In this document: positions 24,430-37,200 of the stretch, piece after piece
Layout: every line of letters starts with the position of its first letter
Numbering within the stretch: the first letter of the stretch is position 1
Assembly: GCA_002633005.1 (NCBI GenBank)
Contig: NMRA01000191.1
Coordinates: 518,077 to 582,076 of the forward strand
Source: Phoronis australis
Taxonomy: Eukaryota > Phoronida > Phoronidae
DNA length: 64,000 nucleotides
Direction of reading: 5' to 3'
Translations under genes and position numbers: made by a program
Notes under the pieces: model-generated
The model's input: only the letters and a program-made list of their open reading frames with translations
Told to the model about the DNA's origin: nothing
The model's database searches: none

Positions 24430-24616
24430 GAATAAATTTCTTCTCACCGCCAAGCTTCGAATGACTAAACCATATACATCTTTATATTATGTGATGCCTA
24501 TGGGATAAACCGGGACGGGCTGCGCGCTATTGGCCAAGATGCGAAGTTATAATATGAAAGCGTCACCTGTCGATAGAAATGTAAGCTAATTTCAATTTAC
24601 TTCCGTCGCGTGCAAC

Positions 24617-27600
24617 ATGGTAAGCCTCTCCACCACAATCCACACGCTGGTACACCGTTTGAACCTAATTTAGTTTCTGGATTTAATGGTATTGATTAGC
24701 AGTTGTCTTAGGAAGAGACAGTGGTACAGTATTTTTATCAACTCTTCTCTATGCTAGCAAAAGAGTTTTGTTCCCCTCCCTCAAAAGAAGGTTGTGGCTG
24801 AAAGTGAAGTCTCTGAGCTGATGCCAGTGTCAGTCAGTGATGGGTCTGGATTGATTTCCGACAAGTTTTGTGAAAGTACGTTCAGTTCAGTTTGCTTTTG
24901 ATGCATTGACCCGTCGGCGTTGGCATTTTGTGAATCCCTTAGCCTAAGGCCTTATTGTTCTTGGGTAATTTTTTACAATATGACGACATTGACTTACACA
25001 AATGATTTTGGTATCATTCGATTCCTTGCAACGTTATCTTTCCAAAAATACACAGAAATTTTTCCTATCCCGTTCCCTTCATATTTTATCGTGAAATTTC
25101 TGCGCGCACTATTTCCCGGTACACGATAGTAATACCGCCATGTTGAATGGAAGGAGTCACCTGGCGGTCAAAAAATGAACTAATCTACAGACTTCTGCAG
25201 ATCGTCGCTTTTCATAAGGTCAAATTGACCGAGATCCTTCTATGCCCCGCCCGAGTTACGGTCCCAAGGGTTCGAATTCGATCCTATGGTAACCCTGGTA
25301 CGCATTTGCTAAAGCACGAGTCTGCGAAAAAGCGGAAGTTGTTTGTGAAAATGGTATCACTTCAGACCATGTAAAAATGGTCAAATGGTGACAAGTATAA
25401 AAAAATTGAAAAAGGTGAAATGCTGCAACTTGTTCCTCCATATTATGTCAGGAAAACTTTAGCGGGAATCTCGCGCGGACAAAAAAATTCAGAATCGACG
25501 ATGCTGTTTCATTCATTAACAACAGGTGTCGCATTAATCTTGAGTTGAGCTAACATGGCGGTGTCAACTGGGAAATAGTGCAAACCGAAGTTCGACTATA
25601 AAATTCGTAAGAAACGCGGTAGGGGACACATTCATATATTTTTGGAAAGATAACGTTGCAAGGAATCGAACGCTACCAAAATCATGTGTGTAGGTCAGTG
25701 TCATCATATTGTAAAAAATTACCTGTTCTTGAACTGATTTATATTTTCAACTCTTTTCTAGTTTAAGTTATGACGTTTTGTACCGGGTAGTACTGTGTTG
25801 GGTATTCACACTGGTCGGATATAGCAATACCTGGTTTAGAGAACCTGTTTCACCCACTAAATATCGGGCCCGTAATTCAGTGATTGTGTGGTTCTTGTGC
25901 CCAGGGTTGTGCCCTTTTTTCATCAGTTCAGTTTTACTAAAACCCATGCATTGCAGCACGGAAAGCATTTGTTTTGACTCATGTTTTGGGATACAAGTTT
26001 GTAAGCCTTCTTTTTATTCTTTGATGCATTGAGTTATATGTGATAATGCCATAGACCGATTGAGTTCACTGATTGCTTCAGTGTGAGTTTGAAGTTTGGA
26101 ACTTCGGCTTAATTTTGGCTGTGTTGGTCTTTAAAACTTCAGTTGTAATTTTTTTGTTGAAATAATGCAGAAAATACTTGTAGCCTGTCAATTACTGCGA
26201 TATCAGTGTACCTATTGTACCATCTTTCAAACTCGTATTAGTATTATGAGTGGCAAGTGAGGTGAGAACTATGCTTGCATGAAAATGTCTGAAAAATCTA
26301 GACTTTTTGGAATAACTATTCAAACAATGTTTAACCACAAGTGATTGGGTTATTCCTATTTGGAAGAAATTTGCACTTTTCATCTCAGCCCCTAACTTTA
26401 AGTTAAAACTTGGAGGCCTTGGGTTTTTCTATGATGCTGTGACTTTCTGATTCTCTTTTCAGCCAAAAGCCGCTAAGGCCAAGGTTGGCCAGAGCAGGAA
26501 GTTAGTTCATCCAAACAGCAGAAAGGCTAGTCAACTTGCCAAGAAACACCGACACGAAGAGGACAACAAAAAGTTTGGATTCTCTCAAAAGCTGAAATAA
26601 TTATTATGAAAATTCCATTGAGTCTTTTTTATCAGCAAAACATTTGTGAGAAAAGTTTACTTCTCAACGTTTTGAGTTGAAGTGAAAGCATTTCTGCAAT
26701 TTTAGGCAGTGTTAGGTCACCTTTCTCCCAGAAAAAAAGTGAATAAAGCCATATTTTGCTGGTGGGACTCTGGAAGATAATGGACAGTTATGTTTCCAAA
26801 AAAAGTCTTACCTCTTACTGAATTCCCAAAGTGATTTAAAAACTTGCAGTACTAAATGCAAATTCGCTCCAGACATGCCACTTTTGAAGAGTTGGGTTTT
26901 AGCATCGGAACATAAAATTGGGTTTTTAATACATGCATTTTGCACACGTAAAACTTGGAAATGCCAAGTTTAAAAAATTATATTTTGCCCTCTCGTTTTG
27001 ATAGGAAATCAATTCAATGACGATGTCTACTTTTCTTGTTCATATCTATTCATTAGAATTACAATAGCCACTTTCTGAAATATATTCAAATACCACAGTG
27101 CTACTTTGACTCTTCAGTGTTTACCCACACTGCTGTTGTAAGGAGGGCTCGTGTCGCATAATTGTACACAGCTCAGTGGCTGATTTAGAGGGGGGCCAAG
27201 AGGCCATGGCCCCCCCTAAAATTGTCCCCCCCAACTCAAAATCCTGAATCCGCCCCTGCAGCTGATGTACAAATATCAAATTCAGTTTGCCATACTTTAA
27301 TTAAAATGCCAATCAAGTTGTACTGTTGTGTAGTGAGTTGATATTCCGACTGTCGAACAATTTAATGATGTGAGTGTGGTGCGATAAATCATTCTTTACT
27401 TGTCTGACTCTGCTCAGTATGATGATAAAAAGTTAAGCATTTGTAGATTTTGACTAAGTTTTTGGTTAATTGTTTTTAGTGATATGTTTCATGCATACTG
27501 TATATTTTGCAGGAGAAGTCACGAAAAAATTACCAAGCTTGAGCTCCTTGGTAAGTCTGCCGACATGATGGTAAACACTGATATTTAAATTAATAAGGCC

Positions 27601-30600
27601 TGTGCTTATTTCAGTCCTACATATTGTATGACTGTTATGTGTATTTCAATGATGTCTCTTGTGACATTTTGATTCTGCATTAGCCAGAAGAAACGATTCA
27701 AAGTCAAGTTCAGGCAATACAGCCCCCACACTCATGAACAAAGCCTCGCTCTGTTGAACACACATGTGGACATTTTACTGTGTTAGTTGCGCAATAGTGT
27801 ATGCTCATCCCGGCAAGGACTCCAAATTGGGAGTCCAAATTTTCCCAGAAAAATGACGAGTGTTGGCGGTCCATCGGTACTGCAGCATCTGTGGTTCCAT
27901 GTAGTGGTGTATCCGCCCTTGTAATAACATGGTACTGTGAAGTGGGAATAAAAGTGTCAGTGGTCAAACAAAGTCCATTCGTTTATTCATTAAGTTTAAA
28001 TGCATGTTTATACAGATGCGTTTGAAACGGTGTGTGGCCAATATTTTACTCAAAAAAAGAACGTGACATTGATACACAAAATGCCAATGTTGACTAAATC
28101 CCAAAACTCTAACACAGAGGTAAAAATTTTGGCAATGATGTCCTGTCTTCCTCGAAGCAGACAATCCAAATAAAGTGTCTTAGTAAGGCAAGTTGCATTT
28201 TTCTCATACATATTCCTGACAGTCAAGCGTATGTTTTCTCTCAGTCTCGGGTTTTACACAGCATTTGTAGTCAATACCCTCGTGATGTTAGTCTGAATTC
28301 GACATCAAAAGGTCGGTACATCCGAAACTCTGCATGACCAAAATTCTTGCAGAAATTACACAACATACCAGTCCATGACTTTGTCTACCATCTTTAATAT
28401 CTTATTTGGTAGTGTAAACAAACCAATTCAGGTGCTTTCCATTTACTTGGAGGGGAGAGCAAGTTGAAACCAATTTCTATAAAGATATTGAGTGGATTAG
28501 TAACTACATGTATACCATTTTCAGGATTGTCACAAGTCCATTCTTCATGTTAAAAACCATCTATTCTCAAGTCTTTAGCAAATTGTAAAAAATGCCAATG
28601 TCGGATGTTGTCGGCAAAAATTCGGAAATTTGATTGCAAGGTTCATTGTCATTGCATGGGTGTTTGTGTTTCGTTGACTTGCCGGGTTATTACCGATGAT
28701 CTGGACCTATAGCTGGATTATTTGTTATACCAGCGTCTGAGTCAAAGTCTGTATCTGGAACATCTCTCGGTTTATAAAGTGTTCCTTGAACCTTTTAGGC
28801 CTTTGCACTGCAGTTGACATGACTAAGTATGTAGAATGTGCATGTCAACCATGACGGAAACCACAGATGACACTGGCTGTACAAAATCCTAGAAGGACCC
28901 TGAAACTGCAAATGCCGAGCACTACAGACTAGTGAAGAGTTGTGAATGGCATGCCAGTTTTTTAGAAGGTGTAACCATAAATATTGGATCAGCCAAAGAT
29001 GCCCTTATAAGGCCAATGAGATGAGTTCAAATTCGATTGGCCCCAAAATTAACCAATAGCATCCGTATAAGTGAGAAATGCACAAGCATCAACCAATAAA
29101 AGTCGTCGGAAGGGTTACCATTCAAAGGTATGTTGGGCTGCCAGTGAGACTGATCAGTGATACGGGATGTTCAGAATATTGAAAAATGCGCTAAGAAAGC
29201 ACTTTTTGTGCAGTAAATTTCTGATTTCTGAATCGACTGCTGACCTACTTATTTGATTGACAGCCGACCAGCCATAATGTTGAAAAAGTGATTGTCAATT
29301 CTAGCAACTGCTTTAAATTTTCCCCATCTGTTTTAATTCTTTCCGCCCTGTCAAATCCATCCAAAATCGATTTTGTGTAATTCAAGCAACTGCCCGCACA
29401 CGACACTATCTTGTACATTTCCATTTTGCAGTGTGTGCAATGGTGGATCTCATAGGGAATATTTGTGGCATCTAAAACCAAACTTAGTGCAAAGCTGAAA
29501 GTGCCCCAGAAAGTGGATGCAGTCTTGCTTTAAATGTTATCCGTGACCTTGATTTCAGGCAACAAGCTAAGCTGGTTCCATGACAACCTTGAGGGAGACA
29601 AAGATGAGTACACTAAGGAAGATGTAGCGGATTTCATTGAGAGGTTAGACATGTACTGTTGTTTTTCAATGACAGTAAGCTGTGGGCTGTCATTCACATA
29701 TTAGACATGCACTGTTGTTTCTCAATGGCAATAGTGAGTTGAGGACTGTCATACTCATGTTAGACATGTTCTGCTGTTTGTCATTGACAATATTTAGTTG
29801 AGAATGAGAACTGTCATACTCACGCTCCACACATACTGTTTGTCAATGAGAATATTGAGTTGAGAACTGTCATACTCATGTTAGACACTACTGTTGTTTG
29901 TCAATGACAATAGTGAGTTGAGAATGAATACTGATGTCAGCTCCAAAGTTTTAAACTAGCTCATGAGGAGCTGACACCATCCATCACCTATCTTTTAAAC
30001 CATAGCATTAAAAATTCCAAGTTTCCTAGTTTGTGGAAACTTGCAAAAGTATCCTCTTTACACAAAGGCGGTGCTACTGACAATGTAAACAATTACAGAC
30101 CAATTTCAATTTTACCGGTCTTGTCTAAATTGTTGGAAAAGCATGTTCACAATACCTTTTATTCATTTTTGACAGAGCACGATTTAGTAGTTGCATCTCA
30201 GTCCGGTTTCAGAAGTGACCACTCCTGTGAAACTTCCCTCATTAATATTGTTAACAGCTGGGCTCAGGGTGTAGATAGTGGTCACAACGTTGGTGTAAAA
30301 AGCTTTTGATCTCGTTGATCACAATATACTTCTAAGCAAATTGTTAATTTACAAGGTGGGCAAGGTCTCCCTAAACTGGTTTAAATCATATCTCTCAGAA
30401 AGGTGCCAGGTTGTATCCCTTGGTGGACATCTGTCTGAGTCCCGAGGTATCACACACGGTGTTTCCCAGGGATCCATCCTGGGACCTCTGCTGTTTTTAC
30501 TTTTTATAAATGATCTTTCTTTAGTCTGCGAAAACACGGTTGACATGTATGCAGATGATACCACGTTGTCTGTTGTGGCAAACGTGCTGATTGCTGTAAA

Positions 30601-31627
30601 GGACAGACTCCAGTCTGATCTGGATAAGGTTGCTACCTGGTGTACTGATAATAAAATAGTAATTAAGGCTGAAAAAACAAAATGTACGAGTATTGCCACA
30701 GAGCAACGTCATAGTAGAAGTAATCTTGAGCTTAACCTTGATATTTCCAATGTACGCCTCAAATATGTTGACAGTGATAAGTTATTTGGTGTTACTGTAG
30801 ACAAGACCCTCAGCTGGTCTAGCCATATAAATGGGACTGTGTCCAAAATTAGGCAGCGCCTTGGTCTTCTCCAGCGTATATCACCATTTCTTCCCACAGA
30901 AGGGCGTCTGCAATATTTCAGGGCTTGTGTATTCCCTCTGTTCGTTTATTGTAGTATGGTGTGGTCAGGATGCAATGCAAAATTAGTTTCCTCTTTATTG
31001 AAGGCTCAAAAGCAGGCAGCCAGACTTGTTCTAGGTGTGCCTTTTGACACTTCGTCAACTCATATGTTTAATAGACTGGGGTGGCTCCCTATTGACAAAT
31101 ATTTCATATATAGGCGTCTGTGTATGATGCATAGGTGCTTTCACGGTAATGTACCGACTTATCTATCTCATAATCTCGTACTTGTTCTAAATAGCCACCA
31201 GATCAGGACAAGATTTTCTGCCTCAAACAATTTGGTTTTGCCCAGACACAGAACATCGTTTTATTCTAAGTCCTTCTTTATTCAGACCATCAAACAGTGG
31301 AACAATTTGCCTAATAATCTTAAGGATGCTGATTGTTATGATAATTTCAGACACCACCTCATCAGTTACCTGTGGTCGTCATAGATGTCCCTCCTTGTCT
31401 TTCTATTTACCAAAAATTTTTGTTTATTTATTTATCTTTAATTCAATTTGTTTATCCAATTTGTAAATACTATTTTATTTAATGTATCTTATTGTATCTT
31501 AATTTAATCTGTTTATCTAACTTAATTTAATTAATTAAATTTCCTGCTGCAGAGGACCATGCTGGATATTAGCCTTTGGCTAAAGCATGCTTTACATTTA
31601 TTGTATTTTTATCCTCTTTAAATAAAG

Positions 31628-31679
<52 letters not shown>

Positions 31680-34081
31680 GTCATACTCACACTCGACACA
31701 TACTGTTTGTCAATGACAGTAGTGAGTTTAGAACTGTCATTCTCACATTAGACATGCACTGTTGTTTGTCAATGACAATAGTGAGGACTGCCATGTCATA
31801 CTCTCATTAGTACCCTTCTAGCTCTTTTCAAACTTTGGAGGACTGGGCCCTCTTACTTGTTTTTGTTTCTATCCAGAAATAGTTTACTACCTTTGACAAA
31901 ATCTTAACACATTTAGCTTGCCTGCTTTTGTTTCCAAAGATCGCCTTTCTTCACTTATCTTTTTATCTCTAAAGTTTTTCCATTAAACCATAGTGAGGAG
32001 CTCTCTCAAACTGAAATCTGACACAGATCCAAAGAGCGGTCTGACAATGGACAGATTATGTGGCATTTCATAATCCTCATTACATTTGAAAAGCAAGTGA
32101 GCAGGGAGTTTCTTTCCCTCTCTAGCCTCAGCTACCTCACTTTTCTCTCATTTGTTTTAAAAATGACGGTGTCCCATTAGTCTCTACTGTCCTGGGTTGT
32201 TTTTTTAGTTTAGTTACATAAATACCCAGGTTGTTCAATATTCAAGACCTACTTTGTTTCCAATATTTTGAACATTGTCTTGATTACTTTGGGTTACTCT
32301 CTAACTTGATTGATTTTGTCGTGCCCTATTTTTGTTGTCTGTAACAATAAAGATGTGACCCTTGAACTTTTATATATCCGTGAGTTTGTGTTCAGAGGTA
32401 AAAACGAAGAATGAACATTGGTCAATAAAGTTGAACCATGTTACAGCGAACCTAGTTTGCATGGGTTGCTCCCTTGTAGCATTCCATAATGTATGTCCTG
32501 AGGAAACTGTACTGTATACAAGTTGCTTTTATTTTTAGTTGTAGCGCGCTTCAATTACAGCCAATGTTTTAGAAAGTTAGCCTGGTTCAACTGTATGTGA
32601 TCTACTCTAATTATTTATTTAATTAATTTTAATACTGCTACCTGTAGGTATCTGCATCGGTTTGATGAAGAGCTTGAACAGATAGACATTATCAACAGCA
32701 TACCTGGTCGCCAGGGACGACAGCACTTTAGTAGAGAACAGACTATTAAAACAACATTAGAAAACGAAAGAAGAGATTTTGAAACAGTTGGTCTAGGTAA
32801 GCAATCAACATACCGTATTGCCGCACCATTGGGCCCATAGGTGTGTGGGCAGAACTGTGCTTATGTGCCAAACTTAAGCGCCTGCACCAACATGCAAACC
32901 ACTTGGATAAAAAGGCTACGAAAAAAAGCATTATTTTGGATATTCGCCCATGGGCCTAAAGGTGCTGCAACACTGTAGTTGTGAATTAATGGTACTGTTA
33001 AGCCACAATGGATTTTGACCAGCATGCAATTTTCAGACTGTACAGTTCATTGAGTTGCTATAGTACAAGAAAATTTGTTCAGGAATTGGAGACAGTGTGC
33101 TATGAAAACTGCTAGAGGTTTTCTTGTTTGATAAGTCGTGCGACAGTTAAACGCAATTTTAAGGCCACAAACTCAACACATTTTCTATTTTTTGTATTTA
33201 ATCTGAAATTTATTGCGAAAACAGACTGGTGGGAAGGCATTTATACTTCTTGTGTTAATATTGTTGAAGTTCGGTGTTACATCGTTCACTCGTAGATCTG
33301 TCACTGTCACTAAATCCTTGGTACTGTACCAAACTTGGCTGCTCTCTAGTCAATGGAGGTAGGATATCGTGATCAGGGTCCCACTGCATTGTTTTATTTT
33401 TAAGTTTTAAAAATGGCAGACATTTGTGAGAGCCCTGAAAGTGGTATGCCACACTTTTTTGACCATGGCCGCTTCAAATAAAGAGCCACAAACTTCAATG
33501 GACATGTTTAATGTCTTCCAGCTTCAATGGACCATATTCATGTTTATTGCCCTCTAGTTATCCAACTATTTGTGAAGTAATTTTTAAATCATAGTTGAAT
33601 CTTTGAGATTGGTTCGACCTTAACCAAGAAGAAAAAATTGGAAGTCAGATTCACAATGTGTGTGTGTGCGTGCGTGCGTGCGTGCGTGGGTCTCCCTCTT
33701 TTTAAAAACATGAATATTGCTATAATTATGAAGCACACTTGTCTGCATAGTTCTGTGTGCTTTCTGAATTTCAAAACCACTGATGTTGCATTTGCAGAGA
33801 TTCCGGACATTTTAAACAGGAAGAATTTGCAGACATTCAGAGACTGGAATAGTGAACTGAGATACATCCAAACTATCAAAATGAGGAGATTTTCCAAAGA
33901 AAAACTGCTTAATTACTCGGAAAATAAGACAGAATCAAAATCTCAAGATGGCGTTGGAAAGTGTAACCCAGTGGCACAAAGTAACGAAGACAGATCAGTC
34001 AGTGGTAAAGATGATGGTGAATATGTAGAGAATGCGAATGAACTGTCTGAACTGGAAACAATGGAATTGGAAGCTCACTGA
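24617..34081 (+). CDS. TMA16: Translation machinery-associated protein 16, 6 coding exons
   Basis: Coding exons are 24617-24619 (ATG only), 26463-26572, 27513-27550, 29559-29643, 32648-32796 and 33798-34081, giving 222 residues; human TMA16 has 203. All introns are GT-AG and all phases agree. The protein starts [10 protein letters not shown], like the human MPKAPKGKS, then reads [67 protein letters not shown] and [18 protein letters not shown], each matching the family block by block. The C-terminal 60 residues are acidic, polar and variable. TMA16 is a nuclear assembly factor found on late pre-60S ribosomal particles. The exon 2 donor (AA|GTTTGG) is weak and is the least certain junction. 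Introns carry transposons: a foldback in intron 1, an 85-bp MITE in intron 2, and a minisatellite plus LINE in intron 4. AATAAA at 35553-35558 would place a transposon in the 3' UTR. Confidence 0.93.
24964..25723. mobile_element. Foldback element with ~87-bp arms in TMA16 intron 1
   Basis: The left arm 24964-25051 (GGTAATTTTTTACAATATGA ...) is mirrored by the right arm 25637-25723, including TTCGATTCCTTGCAACGTTA and TCTTTCCAAAAATA. The interior has no recognisable gene. Confidence 0.75.
27174..27258. mobile_element. MITE family B, internally deleted copy in TMA16 intron 2
   Basis: CAGTGGCTGATTTAGAGG at the left and CTGAATCCGCCCCTG at the right, only 85 bp. Both ends are kept but most of the interior is missing. 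Confidence 0.65.
29644..29937. repeat. ~60-bp minisatellite starting at the TMA16 exon 4 donor, left part
   Basis: Units of the form TTAGACATGNNCTGTTGTTT, then GTCAATGACAATAGTGAGTT, then GAACTGTCATACTCATG repeat about five times. The first unit begins at the splice donor (AG|GTTAGAC). The array resumes after the LINE at 31676-31805. Confidence 0.8.
30031..31384 (+). pseudogene. Reverse transcriptase, frameshifted
   Basis: Two overlapping frames, 30031-30309 and about 30304-31384, together make the RT. The shift, plus the loss of a few codons, falls between [14 protein letters not shown] and [13 protein letters not shown]. The YADDT active site is intact in the second frame. Confidence 0.9.
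31629..31675. repeat. (TTA)n microsatellite, LINE tail
   Basis: About 15 TTA units directly after AATAAAG; this is the 3' tail of the LINE. Confidence 0.95.
31676..31805. repeat. Right part of the ~60-bp minisatellite
   Basis: AACTGTCATACTCACACTCG, then CAATGACAGTAGTGAGTT and a TTAGACATGCACTGTTGTTT unit continue the array interrupted by the LINE. Confidence 0.75.
33657..33688. repeat. GTGTG/GTGC microsatellite in TMA16 intron 5
   Basis: (GT)n changes into (GCGT)n, about 110 bases before the last TMA16 exon. Confidence 0.9.
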
Positions 34082-34201
34082 ATATATAATTTGAATTATT
34101 CTATTTACAACCATTGTTGTTTTGGTGACTGTAAATTCTCATGAAAATGATGCTTTTCCCGATGCAAATATTATGTTCAGGTCACTAGGAAAGTGAGTTA
34201 A

Positions 34202-35335
34202 AGGCAAAGGCAACCCTTTTTCATGTCATTTTAGCAAAAATAAGGTTGGTTAACTATCCCAGACAAAGTTTTCACTTAATTACAGCTTTTCGTAATTTCA
34301 TTAATTACTCGTCCTCTACTGCGGAAGTGACGTTTTGGGAGGCAAGAATTTCTTTTCAAATAGTCTGACTGAGGGTTGTCGAGTCAGTCATCATTCCACC
34401 TCGGTTGTGCACTTTGTGAGTACCTTTGCATTGCTTTCTGAACGATGACACACTTCCCCGTACTTGGCTCGTTCGTGTGAAGAACGCAGCGTTGCCCGTC
34501 CACGCAACGTTCAAAGCAGTGGAAGGTTACCGAGTGTGTGGCAAGCATTTTCTGCTGTCAGATTACGAAAGAGATAGGCACACTTAATTGATGAAGGTTC
34601 CTTCAAAACAACGCCTGAAGAAGGGTGTCATACCGTCGCTGTTGATTGCGGGCAGTGTCCTGTCGCCAAGCCCGAGAAGTGCGTTTTTGACCAATGACGC
34701 GAGAAGCCTCGCGAGCTGTGGCCACTACAGTCATTGGAGGCACTTCATCTACTCTCACTCGTGTCTCCGAACGTACCCTCAGAGGGTGCAATTCTGGAAC
34801 TAGCAGTGATTCGCCCTGTGCTGTTGTCTCTAGCCCAAAGCCTGCAGAGATGTTGAGTAGTGGGAGTGAATACAGGCCCAGTTCGACACCCAGTTAAGAG
34901 GACAGTTAGTCATCCAATGAACAGATCGGTGAGTCAAAATTTGATAAGTTTATTGTGGACTTGTATAAAGTATTGGAGCTATTTAGAAGGTGCCAGGTGT
35001 GTGGCGAGGGAGTCACATGGCGGGATGTAAGCAGTTTGGGCGCTCAGTGTCGCGGGACACTCGGGCATGTGGGATAGTTGTGCCTGTGCATACTCTGCCC
35101 CATTATACTCGGGCTCAAACATATACCCACCCACTGACTGTCCCTGAAAAAAATCCTCACCACTGCTATGAACAATGTCTCACTACTGTCACTTGCCTCC
35201 CAAAGTCACTTCAGGAGGAGATGACGAGTAATTAATTAAATTACAAAAAGCTGTAATTAAGTGAAAAATAGGTCTGGTATAATCAACGAACCTTATTTTT
35301 GCTAAAAATGACATGAAAAATTGTTGCCTTCGCCT
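34202..35335. mobile_element. TTAA-flanked DNA transposon with ~100-bp inverted ends (Kolobok-like)
   Basis: TTAA stands at 34198-34201 and 35336-35339. The ends AGGCAAAGGCAACC at the left and, inverted, AGGCGAAGGCAAC at the right continue inward as matching arms (TTTTTCATGTCATTTTAGCA, AAAAATAAGGTT, TTTTCACTTAATTACAGCTT, TTAATTACTCGTC) to about 34310 and 35225. Inside is a degraded THAP domain. TTAA duplications combined with THAP domains are known for the Kolobok superfamily; no transposase core is visible, so the copy is non-autonomous. It lies just past the TMA16 stop, probably in its 3' UTR. Confidence 0.8.
34408..34665 (+). pseudogene. Degenerate THAP domain
   Basis: Reading through one in-frame stop (TAA at about 34584), the plus strand gives DDTLPRTWLVRVK, then GYRVCGKHFLLSDYERD, then QRLKKGVIPSL. 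This is the C2CH THAP zinc-finger pattern (W near the middle, C-x2-H, then KKGxIPS). The first Cys pair is not clear, so the N-terminus is damaged. It belongs to the surrounding TTAA element. Confidence 0.75.
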
Positions 35336-35339
35336 TTAA

Positions 35340-36996
35340 TAATTACTTAGATGGAAACAATGCAGACTTTTATGTGTTCCTAAACTATGTTACCTAACAT
35401 ATTGGGATAGTCTGATCTTTAAATCTAATTATAATATGTTGTTGTGCCTTGAAAATCTTGATTTCTTTTATCATGACATCTCTATTGCTTGGGTAGAAAG
35501 TATGGACTACTTATGTAAGTGCTAAACAATTGAAAATCAAATACTTTGGTACAATAAAAACATTTTGATGGACGGTGGGTTATATTTTTCAACAGCCTTT
35601 ATGAGGCAAGCATCATTTTTGTGAAGGACCTTTTTAATTTTGAAAACAAATTTCGGCCCTGGAAGTTATTGGACGGAAGACATAAGCTTTCCAATTGGAT
35701 CAACTATGCTGCTTTAGACCCAGACGTGGAATAAAGGTAAAACCCAAGCCCTCGAGGTCAAAGTGCGTAATCGTTACATAAAATAACTCCTCAGTTTTCT
35801 AGATTTACTTTCCAAAATTGTTCCACCTCCGGATATAGGGATAGAATACAGCAAAGTCGTATTTACGTTTTTGCAAACAAACTCTTGTTGCTTCCTTAAT
35901 ATGAAATGTAAGCAAGGTTTACACAAAAAGTGTTCTCAAAGATGATATATTATTAGTTAGTGAGGAAAAGTGTGCTTTTTGTGGAGCTGTTGTAAAGTTT
36001 AATGAATTTGTGGAATGTGGCTTTGTGAGACTTTTGTGGTACAAGATTCAGAAACTCATATACTCTTCTTAATTGCACAAGACGATTTAATCTTGAATAA
36101 AATGTTATTTTGAAAGCCTTATTAAGTATTTGTCAATAATTCATTAAGAATTGCCGGAGAGACCGGAGGAACCGCAGTAATATAGAGGCTAAAAGTATTA
36201 CCTGTATAATTGCTGTATGCTAAGAAAAGTTCAACTTTATCTAAATGTTTTTCACAAATCGCTATTACTTATCTGCAACAATCATGATTTTATAAGTTAG
36301 ATGATGTGTGCGTGTGTGTGTTCCTGCGTGGGTGTGCGAGTGTCTGTGCGCGTGTATAAATGATATTTTATGGTAAGCACTCATTTCCCTTGTGGTGTTT
36401 ACTTTCTGGGGACAAAAAACGGATGCACTATATATTACTACATTACAGTGGAGAGAGGGAACTACCCGTCCCGGACAGTCGCTTTATCAAAATACAAAAG
36501 GTACATGATTAAATTTTGTTACACATAAATTTCAAAGTGAAATTTGAAAAACGCTGTTATAGATTGCTGGAATATCATTTCTTTTTTGTGTTATGCAACT
36601 TTAACTTTTTCATGAAAATCATAAAAGTCCAATATTTTGATAGCCTTCTTGCAAAAGAGGAACATTTTTAAAACCATTCCTGAAATTTTGGAGGACACGT
36701 CTGTATAAAGTATAGTATCTGAGATATGATGTTCCAAAGTTAGCCAAATTTGGACATTTTTCTAGGGTCCTACATAACCCAAGAACCCTATATAAATGGA
36801 GCGAATTAGGTGTTAAGCATAGACGATAGTGTTGACTTCGTCAAAAGTCTTTTATTGTCCCATTCTTATTCCCACTTCCTCCGCCCTATGCCCCCGGCAC
36901 GTTCCATTCATTCTCTTTATGTCGGGCATTTTACACCGAGCTCCCCCGCCGCTCGCCACAAGGGACTCAGCCATCAAAATGAAAATTAGGCCTACG
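35340..36996. other. TMA16 downstream spacer
   Basis: AATAAA at 35553-35558 may end the TMA16 transcript. A GT-rich tract lies at 36305-36357. The GATATGATGTTCC block at about 36723 recurs loosely at 46310. No gene seen. Confidence 0.4.
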
Positions 36997-36999
36997 CTT

Positions 37000-37172
37000 C
37001 AGCGCACACGGATACTTGCGAAATGAACTGTCTTCCTCAAGTGAACTATATAGCTGAGCATTCAGCTCACGCCAACTGAAGGTGTCAAGACACGAATTGG
37101 ATGAACTAAGCTTGCCGCTTGTCCGATCAGCTATGACAGCTTGAGATAGCTTGTACCTATCCGTGTGCGCTG
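37000..37172. mobile_element. Short element with CAGCGCACACGGATA ends
   Basis: CAGCGCACACGGATA at 37000 is exactly inverted as TATCCGTGTGCGCTG ending at 37172. The 173-bp interior has AGCTGAGC/AGCTCA palindromes and no frame. Confidence 0.55.
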
Positions 37173-37200
37173 GCTCTAAGGTCAGTATTCATTTTATTAT

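Larger units (their letters stand above)
29938..31675 (+). mobile_element. 5'-truncated non-LTR retrotransposon (jockey/CR1-like)
   Basis: It encodes the reverse-transcriptase domain from [15 protein letters not shown] on: [70 protein letters not shown], the catalytic YADDT, then the thumb and a C-terminal tail to a TAG at about 31384. The endonuclease is missing (5' truncation), and the frame breaks near 30300 just before AFDLVDH, so the copy is dead. A 240-bp AT-rich 3' end with AATAAA leads into a (TTA)n tail at 31629-31675. It is inserted in a minisatellite in TMA16 intron 4, same strand as the gene. Confidence 0.9.

Noticed and set aside
33638-33797. N-terminal extension of the last TMA16 exon frame
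   Set aside because: It is intron sequence; the acceptor TTTGCAG at 33791-33797 restores the family sequence at EIPDIL.
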